Source: Tomitella gaofuii (GTDB lineage: Bacteria > Actinomycetota > Actinomycetes > Mycobacteriales > Mycobacteriaceae). From it: a stretch of 64,000 nt of DNA. Shown here piece after piece: positions 29,628-39,409 of this stretch (the first letter of the stretch is position 1; every line of letters begins with the position of its first letter). The translations under genes and the position numbers were made by a program. Under the pieces are notes generated by a model, which was not told where the DNA came from, ran no database searches, and worked only from the letters and a program-made list of their open reading frames with translations. The DNA lies in contig NZ_CP059900.1 of NCBI RefSeq assembly GCF_014126825.1, positions 2,866,954 to 2,930,953 of the forward strand, written 5' to 3'.

Positions 29628-31262
29628 ATGCGCCCCGACCTGTCCGGCATCCCCGAGATCGACATCAACCTGGCCACGCGCGTCGCCGCCGGGGATGCGC
29701 TGGTGCGCGCGGCCGCGATGTTCGGCTCGCGCACCGCGATCGTCGACGGCGATGCGACCGTCACCTATCGCACGCTCGACGCGGCGTCCGACGCGCTCGG
29801 GCACGCTCTCCTCGCCGGCGGACTGCACCGTCAGGAGCCCGTCGCGATGCTCATGCGCAACTCGTGGCGCATGGTCGCCTCGTATTTCGCGTGCGCCAAG
29901 ACGGCACTGGTGGCGATGCCGGTCAACATCGCGCTCGCCCCGGACGACATCGCCTGGATCCTCGCGGACTCGGGCAGCCGCACCGTCATCGTCGACGACG
30001 ATGCGCTGCCCCTGCTGCACGGTTTCCTGCAGCATCCGCCGGCGGGGCTGCGGATCGTCGTCGCCGGCATCGGCTCCGTTGATGGGCATCACGTCGAATC
30101 CTGGGACGAGCTCGTCGCCGCCGCCCCGGCCGGCCCGGTGGAGGTCCCCGTCGACGACAGGGACACCGTGCAATGCCTGTACACCTCCGGCACCACGTCA
30201 CGGCCGAAGGGCGTGCTCACCAGCCATGTCGCGGTGGTCATCGGCGCCATGACGAACGCGATGCAGATCGGCCACCAGTGGGGGGACACCCCCTCGACGC
30301 TGCTCAACATGCTGCCGATGTTCCACACGACCGCACTCAACACCCTCGTCATCCCGGTGCTGTTCACCGGCGGAACCGTGGTGCTGCACGCTTCGTTCGA
30401 CCCGGCCGCGGTCCTCGCCGACATCGAACGGCACGCCGTCACCCACACGATGGGCCTGCCGATGATGTACCGCGCGATGGTCGCGGCGCGTGGCGACGCC
30501 GGCCCCATCAGCACACTGCGCACCGCCGTGTACGCGATGGCGCCGATGCCCGCGGACCTGTTGGGCGACGTCGAGGCGCTGTTCCCGTCCGCGTCGGTGA
30601 TCCTGGGCTCCGGGCAGACGGAGGTGGTGCCTGCGACGGTGCTGCAGTGGCCCGCCCACCAGCGCACCAAACCGGACTCCTGGGGGCCGGCAGTACCCAC
30701 GGTGCGGACGGCGATCCTCGGCCCCGGCGGCGAACCCGTGCGCCCGGGTGACAGCGGGGAGATCGTCTATCGCGGCCCGCACGTGATGTCCGGGTATTGG
30801 AACAACGGACCCGCCAACCGCGAAGCGTTCGCGCACGGATGGTTCCACAGCGGCGACATCGGCCACCTCGACGACGAGGGCGTCGTGTGGTTCACCGACC
30901 GGCTCAAGGACATCATCAAAACCGGCGGGGAGAACGTCTCCTCGGTGGACGTGGAGCGTGTGGTGGCCGCCGTCCCGGGCGTCGCCGAGTGCACCGTCAT
31001 CGGCGTTCCCGACGACCATTGGGGCGAGGCCGTGTGCGCCGTCGTGGTCGCCGACGGCCCGGCGTCCGCCCCGGATCCAGGCCCGGCCACCACCACGGCC
31101 GACGATCTGGCCGAGCGCGTCCGCTCCCACGCCCGCACGCACCTCGCCGCCTTCCAGGTGCCCAAACGGGTCCTCGTCGTCGACGAGCTCCCGAAGACCG
31201 CCACCGGCAAGGTCCGCAAGCACGCCGTGCGCGCCGGCCTCGACCGGCCCCGAACACCCTGA
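29628..31262 (+). CDS. Acyl-CoA synthetase/AMP-dependent ligase
   Basis: A 544-residue ANL-family ligase that activates a carboxylic acid, probably a fatty acid, as the adenylate and CoA thioester. The ATP loop is YTSGTTSRPKGVLTSH. Other motifs are LGSGQTE, GYWNN, HSGDIGHLDDEGVVWFTDRLKDIIKTGGENV and the C-terminal catalytic Lys in PKTATGKVRKH. Start ATG 29628 with GAGG upstream. The acid cannot be told from the sequence. The next gene, an AhpD-like protein, follows after 62 bp. Confidence 0.9.
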   Translation: MRPDLSGIPEIDINLATRVAAGDALVRAAAMFGSRTAIVDGDATVTYRTLDAASDALGHALLAGGLHRQEPVAMLMRNSWRMVASYFACAKTALVAMPVNIALAPDDIAWILADSGSRTVIVDDDALPLLHGFLQHPPAGLRIVVAGIGSVDGHHVESWDELVAAAPAGPVEVPVDDRDTVQCLYTSGTTSRPKGVLTSHVAVVIGAMTNAMQIGHQWGDTPSTLLNMLPMFHTTALNTLVIPVLFTGGTVVLHASFDPAAVLADIERHAVTHTMGLPMMYRAMVAARGDAGPISTLRTAVYAMAPMPADLLGDVEALFPSASVILGSGQTEVVPATVLQWPAHQRTKPDSWGPAVPTVRTAILGPGGEPVRPGDSGEIVYRGPHVMSGYWNNGPANREAFAHGWFHSGDIGHLDDEGVVWFTDRLKDIIKTGGENVSSVDVERVVAAVPGVAECTVIGVPDDHWGEAVCAVVVADGPASAPDPGPATTTADDLAERVRSHARTHLAAFQVPKRVLVVDELPKTATGKVRKHAVRAGLDRPRTP

Positions 31263-31324
31263 ACCCCCCGCAGCCGGGAACGCATCCGACCATCCCACCA
31301 CCGACGAACACCAGGAGCAGCACC

Positions 31325-31906
31325 GTGGACCAGCAGCCGCAACCGTTCTTCCCCGTCCCCCGCGAGACCGACCTGCCATCGGGCCTGCAGAAGCTCTTCG
31401 GCAAGGCCCGCGAGCAGATCGGCTTCCTGCCCAACGTCTTCCTGGCCTACGCGCGGCGACCGGAACGGTTCTCCGCCTGGTTCAACCACTTCCGCGAGGT
31501 GACCGCACCCACCGAGACCCTCGACGCGGCAGACAGGGAGATGATCGCGGTGGTGGTGTCCAACATCAACCACTGCACGTACTGCATGGTCTCGCACGGC
31601 TACTCGCTGGCGGAGGCGCTGGGCGACCGGGCGCAGGCGGACCTGATCTCGATCAACTGGCGGCACGCCGGGCTGGACCCCCGTCGGCGCGCCATCTGCG
31701 CCTACGCGGAGAAGCTCACCTCGGCGCCGGACACTGTCGAGAGGCAGGACCTCGAGGACCTGCGCGCGGCCGGTCTCACCGACGACGACATCTGGGACGT
31801 CGTCGAGATCGCGGCGATGTACAACTTCACCAACAGGGTCTCGTCGGCCATGGGCCACCGTCCCAACCCCGAGTACCACCGCCGGCCGCCCGCCGCCGCG
31901 GAATGA
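31325..31906 (+). CDS. CMD-family (AhpD-like) peroxidase-related protein
   Basis: A 193-residue CMD-domain protein with the redox motif NHCTYCMVSHG, and the LFGKAREQIGFLPNVFLAYARRPE N-terminus of the peroxidase-related (alkylhydroperoxidase-like) subgroup. GTG 31325 is preceded by AGGAG at a good distance. It is the second CMD protein in the window; the two are clearly different subfamilies. It may be cotranscribed with the acyl-CoA ligase. Confidence 0.88.
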   Translation: MDQQPQPFFPVPRETDLPSGLQKLFGKAREQIGFLPNVFLAYARRPERFSAWFNHFREVTAPTETLDAADREMIAVVVSNINHCTYCMVSHGYSLAEALGDRAQADLISINWRHAGLDPRRRAICAYAEKLTSAPDTVERQDLEDLRAAGLTDDDIWDVVEIAAMYNFTNRVSSAMGHRPNPEYHRRPPAAAE

Positions 31907-31908
31907 GG

Positions 31909-31933
31909 CCACCTGCCGGTTCGCCGCAGGTGG
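31909..31933 (+). terminator. Hairpin after the AhpD-like gene
   Basis: CCACCTGC (31909-31916) pairs perfectly with GCAGGTGG (31926-31933) around a 9-base loop, beginning right after the stop codon and before the symporter promoter region. No T-tract follows. Confidence 0.5.
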
Positions 31934-31952
31934 GGCCGATCACCTCGTTAGT

Positions 31953-33428
31953 ATGTGCGGAATGGATTCCGTCGACGAGGCCATAGTCTGGTTCAACGAC
32001 AAGTACGGCTATGTGCTGATCGTCCTGCTGGTCGGCGCCGGACTGTACTTCGGCGCCCGCACCGCCGTCGTGCAGCTCCGCATGCTCCCCGAGATGGCGC
32101 GGACGCTGCGCGAACGGCCGGCCCGCGCGCAGGGCGACACCGGCCCCGGCGCCATCTCCGCGTTCCGCGCGTTCTGCATCTCCGCCGCCTCCCGCGTGGG
32201 CACCGGCAACGTCGCCGGTGTGGCCGTCGCCATCACCGTCGGCGGCCCGGGGGCGGTGTTCTGGATGTGGCTGCTGGCCGTCATCGGCGGCGCCACCGCG
32301 TTCGTCGAGTCCACCCTGGGCCAGCTCTACAAGGTGCGCGACGGCCGCGACTACCGCGGCGGCCCCGCCTACTACCTCAGCCGCGGCATCAAGAACCGCA
32401 AGGCCGGCCTGGCGATGGCGTTCCTGTTCGCCGTCGCGATCACCTTCACCTACGGCTTCGTGTTCAACGCCGTGCAGTCCAACTCCATCACCAGTGCGTT
32501 CGAGCTGGCCGTCGGCTCGGATGCCGACTGGATGCCGGCCGCCATCGGCGTCGCGCTCGCCGTCCTGGCCGGCCTGGTCATCTTCGGCGGCGTGCACCGC
32601 ATCTCCGGCGTCTCGCAGATCGTCGTGCCCGTCATGGCGGTGCTCTACGTGGGGATCGCGCTGTTCGTCATCGTCACCAACCTGCCGCACCTCCCCGCGG
32701 TGATCACCGACATCGTCGAATCGGCGTTCGGCATCCGGCAGTTCGCGGGGGCCGGCATCTGGGCGGCGATGATGCAGGGCATGCGGCGCGGACTGTTCTC
32801 CAACGAGGCCGGCATGGGCTCCACCCCCAACGCCGCCGCCACCGCGGCCGTGTCCCACCCGGTCAAGCAGGGCCTGGTGCAGACCCTCGGCGTCTACTTC
32901 GACACCCTCGTGGTGTGCTCGGCCACCGCGTTCATCATCCTGCTGTCCAACCCCGATTTCGGCAGCGACATCGAGGGCGTCCAGCTCACCCAGACCGCCC
33001 TGCAGGAGCACATGGGCAGCTGGGCCGCGCCCGTGCTCGCCGTGATCCTGTTCTTCCTCGCCTTCAGCTCCATCATCGGCAACTACTACTACGGCGAGAC
33101 CAACATCGCGTTCTTCACCCGGAGCAAGGCGGTGCTGCTCGTCTTCCGCGTCCTCGTCGTCGGCTTCGTGTTCTTCGGCGCCATCGCGCAGGTGAGCCTG
33201 GTGTGGAACCTGGCCGACGTGTTCTCGTCGCTCATGGCCACGATCAACATCCTCGGGCTCTTCGCGATCGGCGGGGTCGCTGTCGTTCTGCTGCGCCACT
33301 ACACGCGGCAGAAGTCCCGCGGGCTCGACCCGGTGTTCCATCGCGACGACGTCCCCGGGCTGCGGAACGTCGAATGCTGGGACGGCACCGACCCGGAGAC
33401 CGCCCGCGAGCCCGTCGATGCCCGGTAG
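31953..33428 (+). CDS. Alanine/glycine:cation symporter (AGCS family)
   Basis: A 491-residue integral membrane transporter with 10-11 predicted helices. Family marks are SRVGTGNVAGVAVAITVGGPGAVFWMW, FVESTLGQLYK and GLFSNEAGMGSTPNAAATA. AGCS proteins import small amino acids with sodium or protons. ATG 31953 or 31962 may start; a TTAGTAT -10-like element at 31948-31954 would give a leaderless start at 31962. The C-terminus overlaps the next gene by 11 bp. Confidence 0.92.
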   Translation: MCGMDSVDEAIVWFNDKYGYVLIVLLVGAGLYFGARTAVVQLRMLPEMARTLRERPARAQGDTGPGAISAFRAFCISAASRVGTGNVAGVAVAITVGGPGAVFWMWLLAVIGGATAFVESTLGQLYKVRDGRDYRGGPAYYLSRGIKNRKAGLAMAFLFAVAITFTYGFVFNAVQSNSITSAFELAVGSDADWMPAAIGVALAVLAGLVIFGGVHRISGVSQIVVPVMAVLYVGIALFVIVTNLPHLPAVITDIVESAFGIRQFAGAGIWAAMMQGMRRGLFSNEAGMGSTPNAAATAAVSHPVKQGLVQTLGVYFDTLVVCSATAFIILLSNPDFGSDIEGVQLTQTALQEHMGSWAAPVLAVILFFLAFSSIIGNYYYGETNIAFFTRSKAVLLVFRVLVVGFVFFGAIAQVSLVWNLADVFSSLMATINILGLFAIGGVAVVLLRHYTRQKSRGLDPVFHRDDVPGLRNVECWDGTDPETAREPVDAR

Positions 33429-34119
33429 CCCGCAGTCTCCTCCCCCGCAGACCCCTCCGACGCCGGACGGCATGCCCGACGCGTACCTCGTGATCGGCCG
33501 CGACGTCGACGTGGAGACGGAGGTGCAGAGATCCCGGTTCCTCGCGCGCCTGCGCCGGGTCGAGGACGAGGACTCCGCACGTGACGTCATCGCCCGGGCG
33601 CGCCGCGAGCACCGCGCCGCCCGCCACCACTGCACCGCTTTCGTGATCGGCCCGCGCGGGCGCCTGCAACGGTCGAACGACGACGGCGAGCCCGCGGGCA
33701 CCGCCGGGGCGCCCATGCTCGAGACACTGTGCGGCCGCGCGGTGAGCGACGTGGTGGCGGTGGTCACCCGCTATTTCGGTGGGATCAAGCTGGGCACCGG
33801 CGGCCTGGTCCGCGCCTACGGCGACGCGGTGACGGCGGCCCTCGACGCCGCGGGCACCCGCACCCGCCTGAGCGTGGAGTACCGGACGGCGACGGTGGCG
33901 GCGGCCGACGCCGGCAGGCTGGAGAACGAGCTGCGCGCCGGCGGGCTGCGCATCGTGGCCGTCGACTACGGCGTGGGCCCCGGAGGCGCGGACGCCGCCC
34001 TCACCGTCGCCGTGCCCGCCGACGACGCGCCCGGGTTCGGCGCGCTGATCGCGTCGCGCACCGGCGGCAGCGCCGCGGTGGAGCTGGCCGGGCACGGGTG
34101 GGTCGACGGCGACGGATAG
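33418..34119 (+). CDS. yigZ: YigZ/IMPACT family protein
   Basis: A 233-residue protein with the UPF0029/IMPACT N-terminal domain (about residues 20-140: [65 protein letters not shown]) and a DUF1949-like C-terminal ferredoxin-like domain. Bacterial role uncertain, possibly ribosome or RNA linked. ATG 33472 (MPDAYLVIG) is an alternative start, removing a Pro-rich leader. Its 3' end lies opposite the bioD 3' end. Confidence 0.87.
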   Translation: MPGSPQSPPPQTPPTPDGMPDAYLVIGRDVDVETEVQRSRFLARLRRVEDEDSARDVIARARREHRAARHHCTAFVIGPRGRLQRSNDDGEPAGTAGAPMLETLCGRAVSDVVAVVTRYFGGIKLGTGGLVRAYGDAVTAALDAAGTRTRLSVEYRTATVAAADAGRLENELRAGGLRIVAVDYGVGPGGADAALTVAVPADDAPGFGALIASRTGGSAAVELAGHGWVDGDG

Positions 34120-34838
34120 GCCGACGACGTCGGGCGGGCATTGCTGCGCGGATCGCACCATCCCGGATCCCGCACATGCTGCGCCTCCGCCGCGAACTCC
34201 GCGCGCCCCATCGCGCCCGCGCCCGCGCGCAGCCCGCCGAGCACCGGCACCCCGGTCTGGGCGGGCAGGTCGCGAAGGTTGCACCGCATGGCCAGGTCGG
34301 GCGCGTCCGGCCAGGAACCGATGACCAGCCCCGCACACGGCACGCCCGCCGCGTGCAGCGCCCGCACCGTGAGGTCGGCGTGGTTGAGCGCGCCCAGCGC
34401 CGGGTCGACCACGACGACGGCAGAGACGTCTGCTCCCGCCTCGCCGAGCTCCGCGGCCACGTCGGCGAGCGTGAACCCGCCCGCGCCGAGCCGCACCAGC
34501 ACGCCGCCGGCCCCCTCGACGAGCACGTGGTCGTGCCGGGCGTCGAGCCGCCGCACGGCGTCCACGACGTCCGCGCACCGCAGCAGCGGCATCCCGGCCC
34601 GGCGCGCGGCCGTGTCCGGCGCCAGCGGATCCGGATACCGGGCCAGCTCCACGGTGGTCACCGCGCCGGCGAGGCGCACGACATCCGCGAGATCCCCGGG
34701 CTCCCCCGGCCGCAGCCCCGTCTGCGCGGGCTTGCACACCGCGACGCTCCCGGACCGCGCGAGCACCGACGCGAGCGCCGCGGTGACGACCGTCTTGCCG
34801 ACGCCGGTGGACGTGCCCGTGACGAACAGGATGCTCAC
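33966..34838 (-). CDS. bioD: Dethiobiotin synthetase with antisense C-terminal extension
   Basis: BioD closes the ureido ring of DAPA to dethiobiotin with ATP and CO2. The P-loop GTSTGVGKT (residues 8-16), CKPAQTG and [11 protein letters not shown] are intact. Family members have about 225-240 residues; here the frame runs to 290. Residues from about 231 on are Ser/Pro/Ala-rich and unrelated to BioD, and 154 bp lie antisense to yigZ. This looks like a lost stop codon with read-through into neighbouring DNA. The ATG overlaps the bioF stop (ATGA). Confidence 0.9.
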   Translation of the reverse strand: MSILFVTGTSTGVGKTVVTAALASVLARSGSVAVCKPAQTGLRPGEPGDLADVVRLAGAVTTVELARYPDPLAPDTAARRAGMPLLRCADVVDAVRRLDARHDHVLVEGAGGVLVRLGAGGFTLADVAAELGEAGADVSAVVVVDPALGALNHADLTVRALHAAGVPCAGLVIGSWPDAPDLAMRCNLRDLPAQTGVPVLGGLRAGAGAMGRAEFAAEAQHVRDPGWCDPRSNARPTSSAYPSPSTHPCPASSTAALPPVRDAISAPNPGASSAGTATVRAASAPPGPTP

Positions 34839-36025
34839 GCGGACACCCCCGCTGCGACCGCCGTCAGCACGCCGCGTACGACGGTCATGTCCTCATCGGT
34901 GAGGTCGGCCCGCGCCGTCAGGCGCAGCCGCGAGGTCCCCGCCGGCACCGAAGGCGGCCGGAAGCAGCCCACGCGCAGCCCCCGGCCGGCGCACCAGCGC
35001 GCCGCGTCGACGGCCCGTTGCGGGTCGCCGAGCACGAGCGAGACCACCGCCGCCTCCGGGCGGTCCCCGCCGCAGATCCGCGCCAGCTCGTGCGCCCGGC
35101 GCAGCACCGCCGCGGCGCGCTCGGGTTCACGGCGCAGCACCCCGAGCGCCGCCCGCGCCGATCCGACCGACGCCGGCGCCAGACCGGTGTCGAAGATGAA
35201 CGTCCGCGCGGCGTCGATGAGGTGCTCCCGCACGCGCGGATCGGCGAGCACGACGCCGCCCTGGCCGCCGAGCGATTTCGACAGCGTCGCTGTGACCACG
35301 ATGTCCGGCACGCCGGCGAGCCCCAGTTCGTGCACCAGCCCGCGGCCGCCCTCTCCGCGCACGCCCAGCCCGTGCGCCTCGTCGACCAGCAGCATCGCGC
35401 CCCGCCTACGGCACGCCCGGTGCAGGGCGCGCAGCGGCGCCAGGTCCCCGTCGGCGCTGAACACGGAGTCGGTGATGACGAGCGCCCGGTCCTCGGCGCG
35501 GCCGGCCAGCTCCCGATCGACCGCGTCGGCGTCGGCGTGCGTGGTCACCACCACGCGGGCGCGGGAGAGCCGGCAGGCGTCGACGAGCGACGCGTGGCTG
35601 CCGGCGTCGGACACGATGAGCGCACCCCGGCCCGCCAGCGCCGTCACCGCGCCGAGGTTCGCCGTGTAACCGGAGGAGAAGACCAGGCCGGAACCGGCGC
35701 CGGCGAACGCCGCGAGCTCGCGTTCGAGCGCCGCATGCTCCTCGGTGGTGCCGGTGACCAAGCGCGATCCCGTGGAGCCGGCGCCCCAGCGCCGCGCCGC
35801 GTCGACCGCGCCCGCGATCACCTCGGGGTGGGCGCTCAGCCCCAGGTAGTCGTTGGAGGCGAGGTCTATCGCGCCGGAGCCCGCCCCGCGCGCACCCGCC
35901 GTGCGGGGCGCGAGCTCCCGGTGCAGGCCGGCGGCACGCCGGTGCGCGGACGCGTCATCGAGCCAGGCGAGCGGGTCCGCGCCGACCGACAGGGCCGGGG
36001 CATGTGCGTGTGTCTCGGTGGGCAT
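34835..36025 (-). CDS. bioF: 8-amino-7-oxononanoate synthase
   Basis: BioF joins pimeloyl thioester and alanine to form KAPA with PLP. The 396 residues show [53 protein letters not shown] and the PLP lysine in [13 protein letters not shown]. Start ATG 36025 lies 19 bp past a BioQ-like palindrome. An upstream ATG would put the operator inside the gene. Confidence 0.95.
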   Translation of the reverse strand: MPTETHAHAPALSVGADPLAWLDDASAHRRAAGLHRELAPRTAGARGAGSGAIDLASNDYLGLSAHPEVIAGAVDAARRWGAGSTGSRLVTGTTEEHAALERELAAFAGAGSGLVFSSGYTANLGAVTALAGRGALIVSDAGSHASLVDACRLSRARVVVTTHADADAVDRELAGRAEDRALVITDSVFSADGDLAPLRALHRACRRRGAMLLVDEAHGLGVRGEGGRGLVHELGLAGVPDIVVTATLSKSLGGQGGVVLADPRVREHLIDAARTFIFDTGLAPASVGSARAALGVLRREPERAAAVLRRAHELARICGGDRPEAAVVSLVLGDPQRAVDAARWCAGRGLRVGCFRPPSVPAGTSRLRLTARADLTDEDMTVVRGVLTAVAAGVSA

Positions 36026-36043
36026 GGACCCACCGTACACAAA

Positions 36044-36058
36044 TTGAACGCCGTTCAA
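36044..36058. promoter_or_regulatory. BioQ-like operator in front of bioF
   Basis: TTGAACG-C-CGTTCAA is a perfect palindrome in the 63-bp gap between bioA and bioF. It shares TTGAACG and CGTTCAA with the outer arms of the bioB-bioQ operator, but here the arms are one base apart. It suggests that bioFD has its own BioQ-controlled promoter. I found no such site before bioA. Confidence 0.75.
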
Positions 36059-36088
36059 GTAGCAGGGTGTGCTGCCCAGACGTCCGGT

Positions 36089-37411
36089 TCAGCCCGGGAC
36101 TTCTCCCTGCGACTGACTCGCTGCGGCCGCCACCATCGCGCCGGTGACGGTCGTCAGATCGTCGGGCGTGCTGATGTATGGCGGCATCGCGTAGATCAGA
36201 GTCCGGAACGGCCGCAGCCACGCCCCCGCGTCCACGGCGGCGTCCGTCGCGGTGGCCATGTCCACGGGCGAATCGAGCTCGATGACGCCGATCCCGCCGA
36301 GCACGCGCACATCGACGACGTTCGGCAGATCCCACGCCGGCGCCAGCCCCGCAGTGAGCCCGTCCTCCAGGTCGGTCACCTCGGTCTCCCAGTCCCGCGA
36401 GAGCAGAAGCTCCAGCGACGCCGCGCCCACCGCGCACGCCAACGGGTTGGCCATGAACGTGGGCCCGTGCATGAGTCCGCCCGCCTCGCCCGCGCTGATG
36501 GCACGCGCCAGCTCCGGCGTGCACAGCGTCGCCGCCAGCGTCATGTATCCCCCCGTGAGGGCCTTGCCGACGCACATGATGTCCGGACGTACGTCGGCGT
36601 GGTCGGCCGCGAACATGCGTCCGGTACGGCCGAATCCGGTGGCGATCTCGTCGAAGACGAGCAGCACGCCGTGCCGATCGCACGCGTCGCGCAGTGCCTG
36701 CAGGTACTGCGGGTCGTGGAAGCGCATGCCGCCGGCGCCCTGCACCACCGGCTCCACGATCACCGCCGCCGTCTCGTCCGCCTGCGCCGACAGCAGCAAC
36801 TCCAGGTTCAGCACGTAGTCCGGGTCGTAGTCGCGCGGCGGCATCGGGGCGAAGATCTGCCGCGGGAGCACGTCCGACCACAGAGCGTGCATCCCGCCGT
36901 CCGGGTCGCACACGCTCATCGGCCCCATCGTGTCGCCGTGGTACCCGCCCCGCCAGGTGAGCAGCCGGTGCTTGCCCGGCCGCCCCTTGGACCGCCAGTA
37001 CTGGATGGCCATCTTCATCGCCACCTCCACCGACACCGAGCCGGAGTCCGCGAAGAAGACCTGTTCGAGGCCGTCGGGGGTGACATCGGTGAGCAGACGC
37101 GCGAGCCGGGCGGCGGGTTCGTGGGTGAGGCCGCCGAACATCACGTGGCTCATCCGGCCCAGCTGCTCGCGCACGGCCGCGTCCAGGTCCGGGTGCCGGT
37201 AGCCGTGGATGGCCGCCCACCACGAGCCCATGCCGTCCACCAGCTCGCGGCCGTCGGCCAAGCGCAGGCGGGTGCCCGCCGCGCTGTCCACCACCAGCGA
37301 CGGCGTCGACGGCGGGAACGCGCCGTAGGGATGCCAGATGTGCTCCGCGTCGATCTCGGTGATCTGCCGGGCGGTGAGCTCCGTCCGGGCCGCCATGCGC
37401 TCGTCTGTCAC
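36089..37411 (-). CDS. bioA: Adenosylmethionine-8-amino-7-oxononanoate aminotransferase
   Basis: BioA transfers an amino group from SAM to KAPA, giving DAPA. Class III PLP aminotransferase of 440 residues: [59 protein letters not shown] and the PLP lysine in [16 protein letters not shown] 37411 is used, with AGGG about 10 bases upstream; ATG 37396 would drop five residues. First gene of bioA-bioF-bioD. Confidence 0.95.
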   Translation of the reverse strand: MTDERMAARTELTARQITEIDAEHIWHPYGAFPPSTPSLVVDSAAGTRLRLADGRELVDGMGSWWAAIHGYRHPDLDAAVREQLGRMSHVMFGGLTHEPAARLARLLTDVTPDGLEQVFFADSGSVSVEVAMKMAIQYWRSKGRPGKHRLLTWRGGYHGDTMGPMSVCDPDGGMHALWSDVLPRQIFAPMPPRDYDPDYVLNLELLLSAQADETAAVIVEPVVQGAGGMRFHDPQYLQALRDACDRHGVLLVFDEIATGFGRTGRMFAADHADVRPDIMCVGKALTGGYMTLAATLCTPELARAISAGEAGGLMHGPTFMANPLACAVGAASLELLLSRDWETEVTDLEDGLTAGLAPAWDLPNVVDVRVLGGIGVIELDSPVDMATATDAAVDAGAWLRPFRTLIYAMPPYISTPDDLTTVTGAMVAAAASQSQGEVPG

Positions 37412-37541
37412 AGCGACGACCCTAACCAGACGACCCTCACCACCGGTCGGCGCACTGCGCGTCCCGGCTGACGGGATCCCCTTTCCCGCTGTCCGGGACA
37501 TCTCCACCACCGGCGCCCGCGCGCGTGGCGAACTGGAGGGC

Positions 37542-38090
37542 ATGACCGACTCCGACACGGCGACCCTGATCCGTGAACTCTCTGATCGCCTGGCCGTCCT
37601 CGAGGACCGTCAGGCCATCGTCGACCTGATGACCTCCTACGGCCCCGCCATCGACTCCGGCTGCGAAGAGGCGGTGGCGCGCGTGTGGACCGAGGACGGC
37701 GTCTACGACGTCGACACCGGCATCATGCGCGGTCACGCGGAGATCACGGCGATGGTCCGCGGCGGGAACCACCAGGGGTTCATCACGAACGGCTGCGCGC
37801 ACGTGCTCGAACCGGGCAACGTGATCGTCGACGGCGACACCGCGGTGGCCACCTGCAAGTCGCTGCTGATCCTGGCCCGCCCCGACAAGTCGGCGTTCAC
37901 CGTGCTGCGCGCCACGGCGAACCGCTGGGAACTGGTCAAGACCGCCGACGGCGAGTGGAAGTGCACCCGCCGCACCAGCCGCGTGCTGGACGGCCGCGAC
38001 GAGGCCCCCCGCGTGCTGGCCGAGGGCGTGCCCGGGCCCGACGGCACCCTCGAGCACGGCGCGGGCGCCGGCACCGTCGGGAGGGCGTGA
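37542..38090 (+). CDS. SnoaL/NTF2-like protein
   Basis: A 182-residue protein with an NTF2-like fold: [41 protein letters not shown] and a later [16 protein letters not shown]. Such proteins act as small dehydratases, isomerases or hydroxylase partners in steroid and aromatic degradation. ATG 37542 has GGAGG upstream. It is followed after 2 bp by an OYE-type oxidoreductase, suggesting a two-gene catabolic unit; the substrate is unknown. Confidence 0.82.
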   Translation: MTDSDTATLIRELSDRLAVLEDRQAIVDLMTSYGPAIDSGCEEAVARVWTEDGVYDVDTGIMRGHAEITAMVRGGNHQGFITNGCAHVLEPGNVIVDGDTAVATCKSLLILARPDKSAFTVLRATANRWELVKTADGEWKCTRRTSRVLDGRDEAPRVLAEGVPGPDGTLEHGAGAGTVGRA

Positions 38091-38092
38091 CG

Positions 38093-39253
38093 ATGAGCGG
38101 AACCGCCCCCGAGTCCCCCGCCGCGTCGCCGATCTTCCGCCCGCTGAGCATCCGCTCGCTGGAGCTGAAGAATCGCCTGGTCATGTCGCCGATGACCCGC
38201 TCGCACTCTCCGAACGGCGTGCCCGGCGCCGACGTGGCCGAGTACTACCGCAAACGCGCCGAGGGCGGCACCGGTCTGCTCATCACCGAGGGCGTCACCA
38301 TCGACCACCCCGCCGCCGTGGAGAACCCGTCGGTCCCCCACATGTTCGGCGACGAGGCGCTGGCCGGCTGGCGCCGCGTGACGGACGGCGTCCACGCAGC
38401 GGGCGGCAGGATCATCCCTCAGCTGTGGCACGTGGGCCCGTTGTGGGGAGCGATGGGCCGCCCGGACCCCGCGATCAAGCCGATGCGCCCGTCCGGCCTG
38501 TGGGGCACACCCGGCGTCACCTCGTACCCGGAGAAGCTCGTCGCCCGCTACTCCCCCGCCACCGAGCCGATGACGGCGCAGGACATCGACGACGTGCTCT
38601 CCGCGTACGTGCGCTCGGCGCGCAACGCGGTGGACGCGGGCTTCGACGGCATCGCCATCCACGGCGGCCACGGCTACCTTCTCGACGCGTTCATGTGGGC
38701 GGACACCAACCGGCGCACCGACCGGTGGGGCGGGAGCCTCGAGGCGCGTGCGGCGTTCCCCGCCGCCGTCGTCGCGGCGATCCGCGCGGAGATCGGCGAC
38801 GACCTGCCCATCTTCTACCGCTTCTCCCAGCACAAGCAGCAGGACTACAAGGCCCGCATCGCCGACACGCCCGACGAGCTCAAGGTGCTGCTGGGCGCCC
38901 TGGTCGACGCGGGCGCGGACGTGCTCGACGCCTCCATCCGGCGCTTCGACGCCCCCGCCTTCGACGGCGACCCGTGCTCGCTGGCCGGCTGGGCGAAGAA
39001 GCTCACCGGCGCCCGCACCATGGCCGTCGGCAGCTTCGGGCTGGGGAAGACGCTGCGCGAGGGTCGCGGCGCAGGCACCATCCCCGCCGAGGACAACCGC
39101 GAAGAGCTGCACCGGCGCCTCGCCGCCGAGGAGTTCGACCTGATCGCGGTGGGCCGGCTGCACCTGGCCGACCCGGACCTGGCGCAGCACCTGTACGAGG
39201 GCGGCCCACTGCCGGAGTTCGACCGCGACAAGCACGAGCGCGTCCTGCACTGA
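38093..39253 (+). CDS. Old-yellow-enzyme family NADH:flavin oxidoreductase
   Basis: A 386-residue FMN enzyme: KNRLVMSPMTRSHSPNG, GTGLLITEGV, PQLWHVG, AGFDGIAIHGGHGYLLDAFM, RTDRWGGSLEAR and the C-terminal DLIAVGRLHLADPDLAQ. OYE proteins reduce activated C=C bonds. The usual catalytic His/Asn or His/His pair lies in HGGHGYLLDAF. ATG 38093 follows a GGAGG; a GTG at 38087 overlapping the previous stop is an alternative. Confidence 0.92.
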   Translation: MSGTAPESPAASPIFRPLSIRSLELKNRLVMSPMTRSHSPNGVPGADVAEYYRKRAEGGTGLLITEGVTIDHPAAVENPSVPHMFGDEALAGWRRVTDGVHAAGGRIIPQLWHVGPLWGAMGRPDPAIKPMRPSGLWGTPGVTSYPEKLVARYSPATEPMTAQDIDDVLSAYVRSARNAVDAGFDGIAIHGGHGYLLDAFMWADTNRRTDRWGGSLEARAAFPAAVVAAIRAEIGDDLPIFYRFSQHKQQDYKARIADTPDELKVLLGALVDAGADVLDASIRRFDAPAFDGDPCSLAGWAKKLTGARTMAVGSFGLGKTLREGRGAGTIPAEDNREELHRRLAAEEFDLIAVGRLHLADPDLAQHLYEGGPLPEFDRDKHERVLH

Positions 39254-39409
39254 CACGGCCGCGCCCGCGCCCTCTGCGACGGCGGTCCCGTTCCAATGGG
39301 ACGTCTCGGTGGGCACCAGCGACGCTTCCCGATAGTTTGGTCTCTGTCATCGTTGTTGACCCACACACGCGGCCGCGAGGAGACGCACCGGTCGCAAGGA
39401 AGGCAGAGC

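Noticed and set aside
27584-31262. ABC exporter plus acyl-CoA ligase as a natural-product gene cluster
   Set aside because: No synthase, NRPS or tailoring genes accompany them, and a 170-bp gap with repeats separates the exporter from the ligase.
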